A stretch of 24,090 bases of DNA. Source: Parabacteroides sp. (lineage in GTDB: Bacteria > Bacteroidota > Bacteroidia > Bacteroidales > Tannerellaceae). Position 1 is the stretch's first letter; each line of letters starts with the position of its first letter. The stretch lies in contig JAHHQS010000046.1 of NCBI GenBank assembly GCA_020026285.1, positions 1-24,090 of the forward strand, read 5' to 3'. A program made the position numbers and the translations under genes. Shown one piece after another: positions 23,539 to 24,090 of this stretch. The notes under the pieces are model-generated. The model ran no database searches and was not told the origin of the DNA. It worked only from the letters and a program-made list of their open reading frames with translations.

Positions 23539-24090
23539 ATGAAACTGAAAAAATATAAATTGGGAGAAATTATTGATGTTACAAGGGGAACAAGTCTCAG
23601 TGGCGAATATTATGCCACTGAGGGCGATTATATCCGTCTGACTTGTGGCAACTTTGATTATCAAAATAACAGTTTCAAGGAGAATACATCTAAAGACAAT
23701 CTTTATTACATGGGAGAGTTCAAGCCGGAATTTCTTATGAAAAAGGGAGATATTATTACCCCTTTGACTGAACAAGCAATTGGCTTACTTGGTTCTACTG
23801 CCATTATTCCTGAAAGCGGAAAATATATACAAAGCCAAGATATTGCAAAGATTGTTTGCAAAGAGGATTTATTAGATAAAAATTTCGCTTTTTATCTAAT
23901 ATCTTCTGTTATTGTCAAGCAACAGCTAAGTGCTGCTGCCCAACAAACAAAAATTCGCCATACTTCTCCTGATAAAATTAAAGATTGTACAGTATGGATT
24001 CCAGAATTGACAGAGCAAAAGTTGATAGGAAAATTGCTTCGCACCCTTGACTCCAAAATCGAACTTAATCGTGCGATAAATCAGAATTTA
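23539..24090 (+). CDS. hsdS: Type I restriction specificity subunit, 5' part (cut by window edge)
   Basis: The first 184 residues of an HsdS subunit, which recognises the DNA target of the methylase and nuclease complex, are present; the gene is open at the right edge. It begins MKLKKYKLGEIIDVTRGTSL, the typical opening of a target-recognition domain, and continues with GDYIRLTCGNF, KKGDIITPLT and TSPDKIKDCTVWIPELTEQK. The last visible part, KLLRTLDSKIELNRAINQN, is the conserved coiled-coil spacer between the two target-recognition domains. Thus TRD1 is complete and TRD2 lies outside. A functional system would need the rest. Recombining hsdS copies are common in Bacteroidales, but nothing can be said about them here. 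Confidence 0.93.
   Translation, partial: MKLKKYKLGEIIDVTRGTSLSGEYYATEGDYIRLTCGNFDYQNNSFKENTSKDNLYYMGEFKPEFLMKKGDIITPLTEQAIGLLGSTAIIPESGKYIQSQDIAKIVCKEDLLDKNFAFYLISSVIVKQQLSAAAQQTKIRHTSPDKIKDCTVWIPELTEQKLIGKLLRTLDSKIELNRAINQNL

Larger units (their letters stand above)
11296..24090 (+). mobile_element. Integrated defence island (integrases, regulator, NACHT-TOPRIM, type I restriction); right end outside window
   Basis: Two overlapping tyrosine integrases lie next to the cut-off end of the minus-strand methylase and are followed only by regulator and defence genes on the same strand. This is the usual layout of an integrative element with the integrases at one end and defence genes as cargo. 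The left limit near 11.3 kb is inferred from where the methylase loses its N-terminus. No attachment repeat can be confirmed because the right end is not visible. Conjugation genes are absent from the visible part. Confidence 0.45.

Noticed and set aside
23539..24090. Possible phase-variable hsdS inversion system using the nearby integrases
   Set aside because: Only the first part of one hsdS copy is visible; no inverted repeat partner or second copy can be checked, and the integrases lie about 10 kb away at the other end.
1..24090. CRISPR array, tRNA or rRNA genes
   Set aside because: No regularly spaced repeats and no tRNA or rRNA-like sequence were seen on either strand.

Overview
The window looks like chromosomal DNA of a gut Bacteroidales bacterium (Bacteroides, Phocaeicola or Parabacteroides type). 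The evidence is a SusC/SusD outer-membrane pair under an ECF sigma/FecR anti-sigma couple, promoters of the Bacteroides form TAnnTTTG with an upstream TTG, few clear Shine-Dalgarno sites, and tyrosine integrases with the N-terminal arm domain usual in this order. No rRNA, tRNA or CRISPR array was seen.

Region 1 (about 460-9035) is a compact polysaccharide utilisation locus, all on the plus strand: ECF sigma factor, FecR-type anti-sigma factor, SusC transporter with an N-terminal STN signalling domain, SusD lipoprotein and one GH30-type glycosidase. Glycan bound by SusC/SusD is expected to signal through the STN domain to FecR, free the sigma factor and raise susC/susD expression. A strong hairpin separates susD from the glycosidase gene, and a second one closes the locus.

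Region 2 (about 9180-10150) is a small unit behind its own good promoter. It holds a lipoprotein gene broken by one in-frame TAA, whose last 43 residues are a Gly/Ala-rich hydrophobic segment, and a 58-residue two-helix membrane protein. The pair resembles an exported peptide with its immunity protein, but this is only a hypothesis. A 16-bp perfect hairpin ends the unit.

Region 3 (about 10130-11300, minus strand) is debris of a conjugative or mobilisable element: a short tail of a membrane protein gene, a 69-residue ORF and a DNA adenine methylase lacking its N-terminal SAM-binding part.

Region 4 (about 11300 to the right edge) is an integrated defence island. Two tyrosine integrases overlap by four bases, preceded by tandem and inverted repeats and followed by a terminator. 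Next come a small Xre-type regulator with its own promoter and a closely packed run of genes: a 966-residue NACHT-like NTPase with a C-terminal TOPRIM domain, hsdR, hsdM, a RhuM-family gene, an unknown 139-residue acidic protein and hsdS, which runs off the window. The NACHT-TOPRIM gene is visibly more AT-rich than hsdR/hsdM and fills a cargo position between the regulator and the type I restriction genes. It is the best candidate here for a little-described antiphage system.
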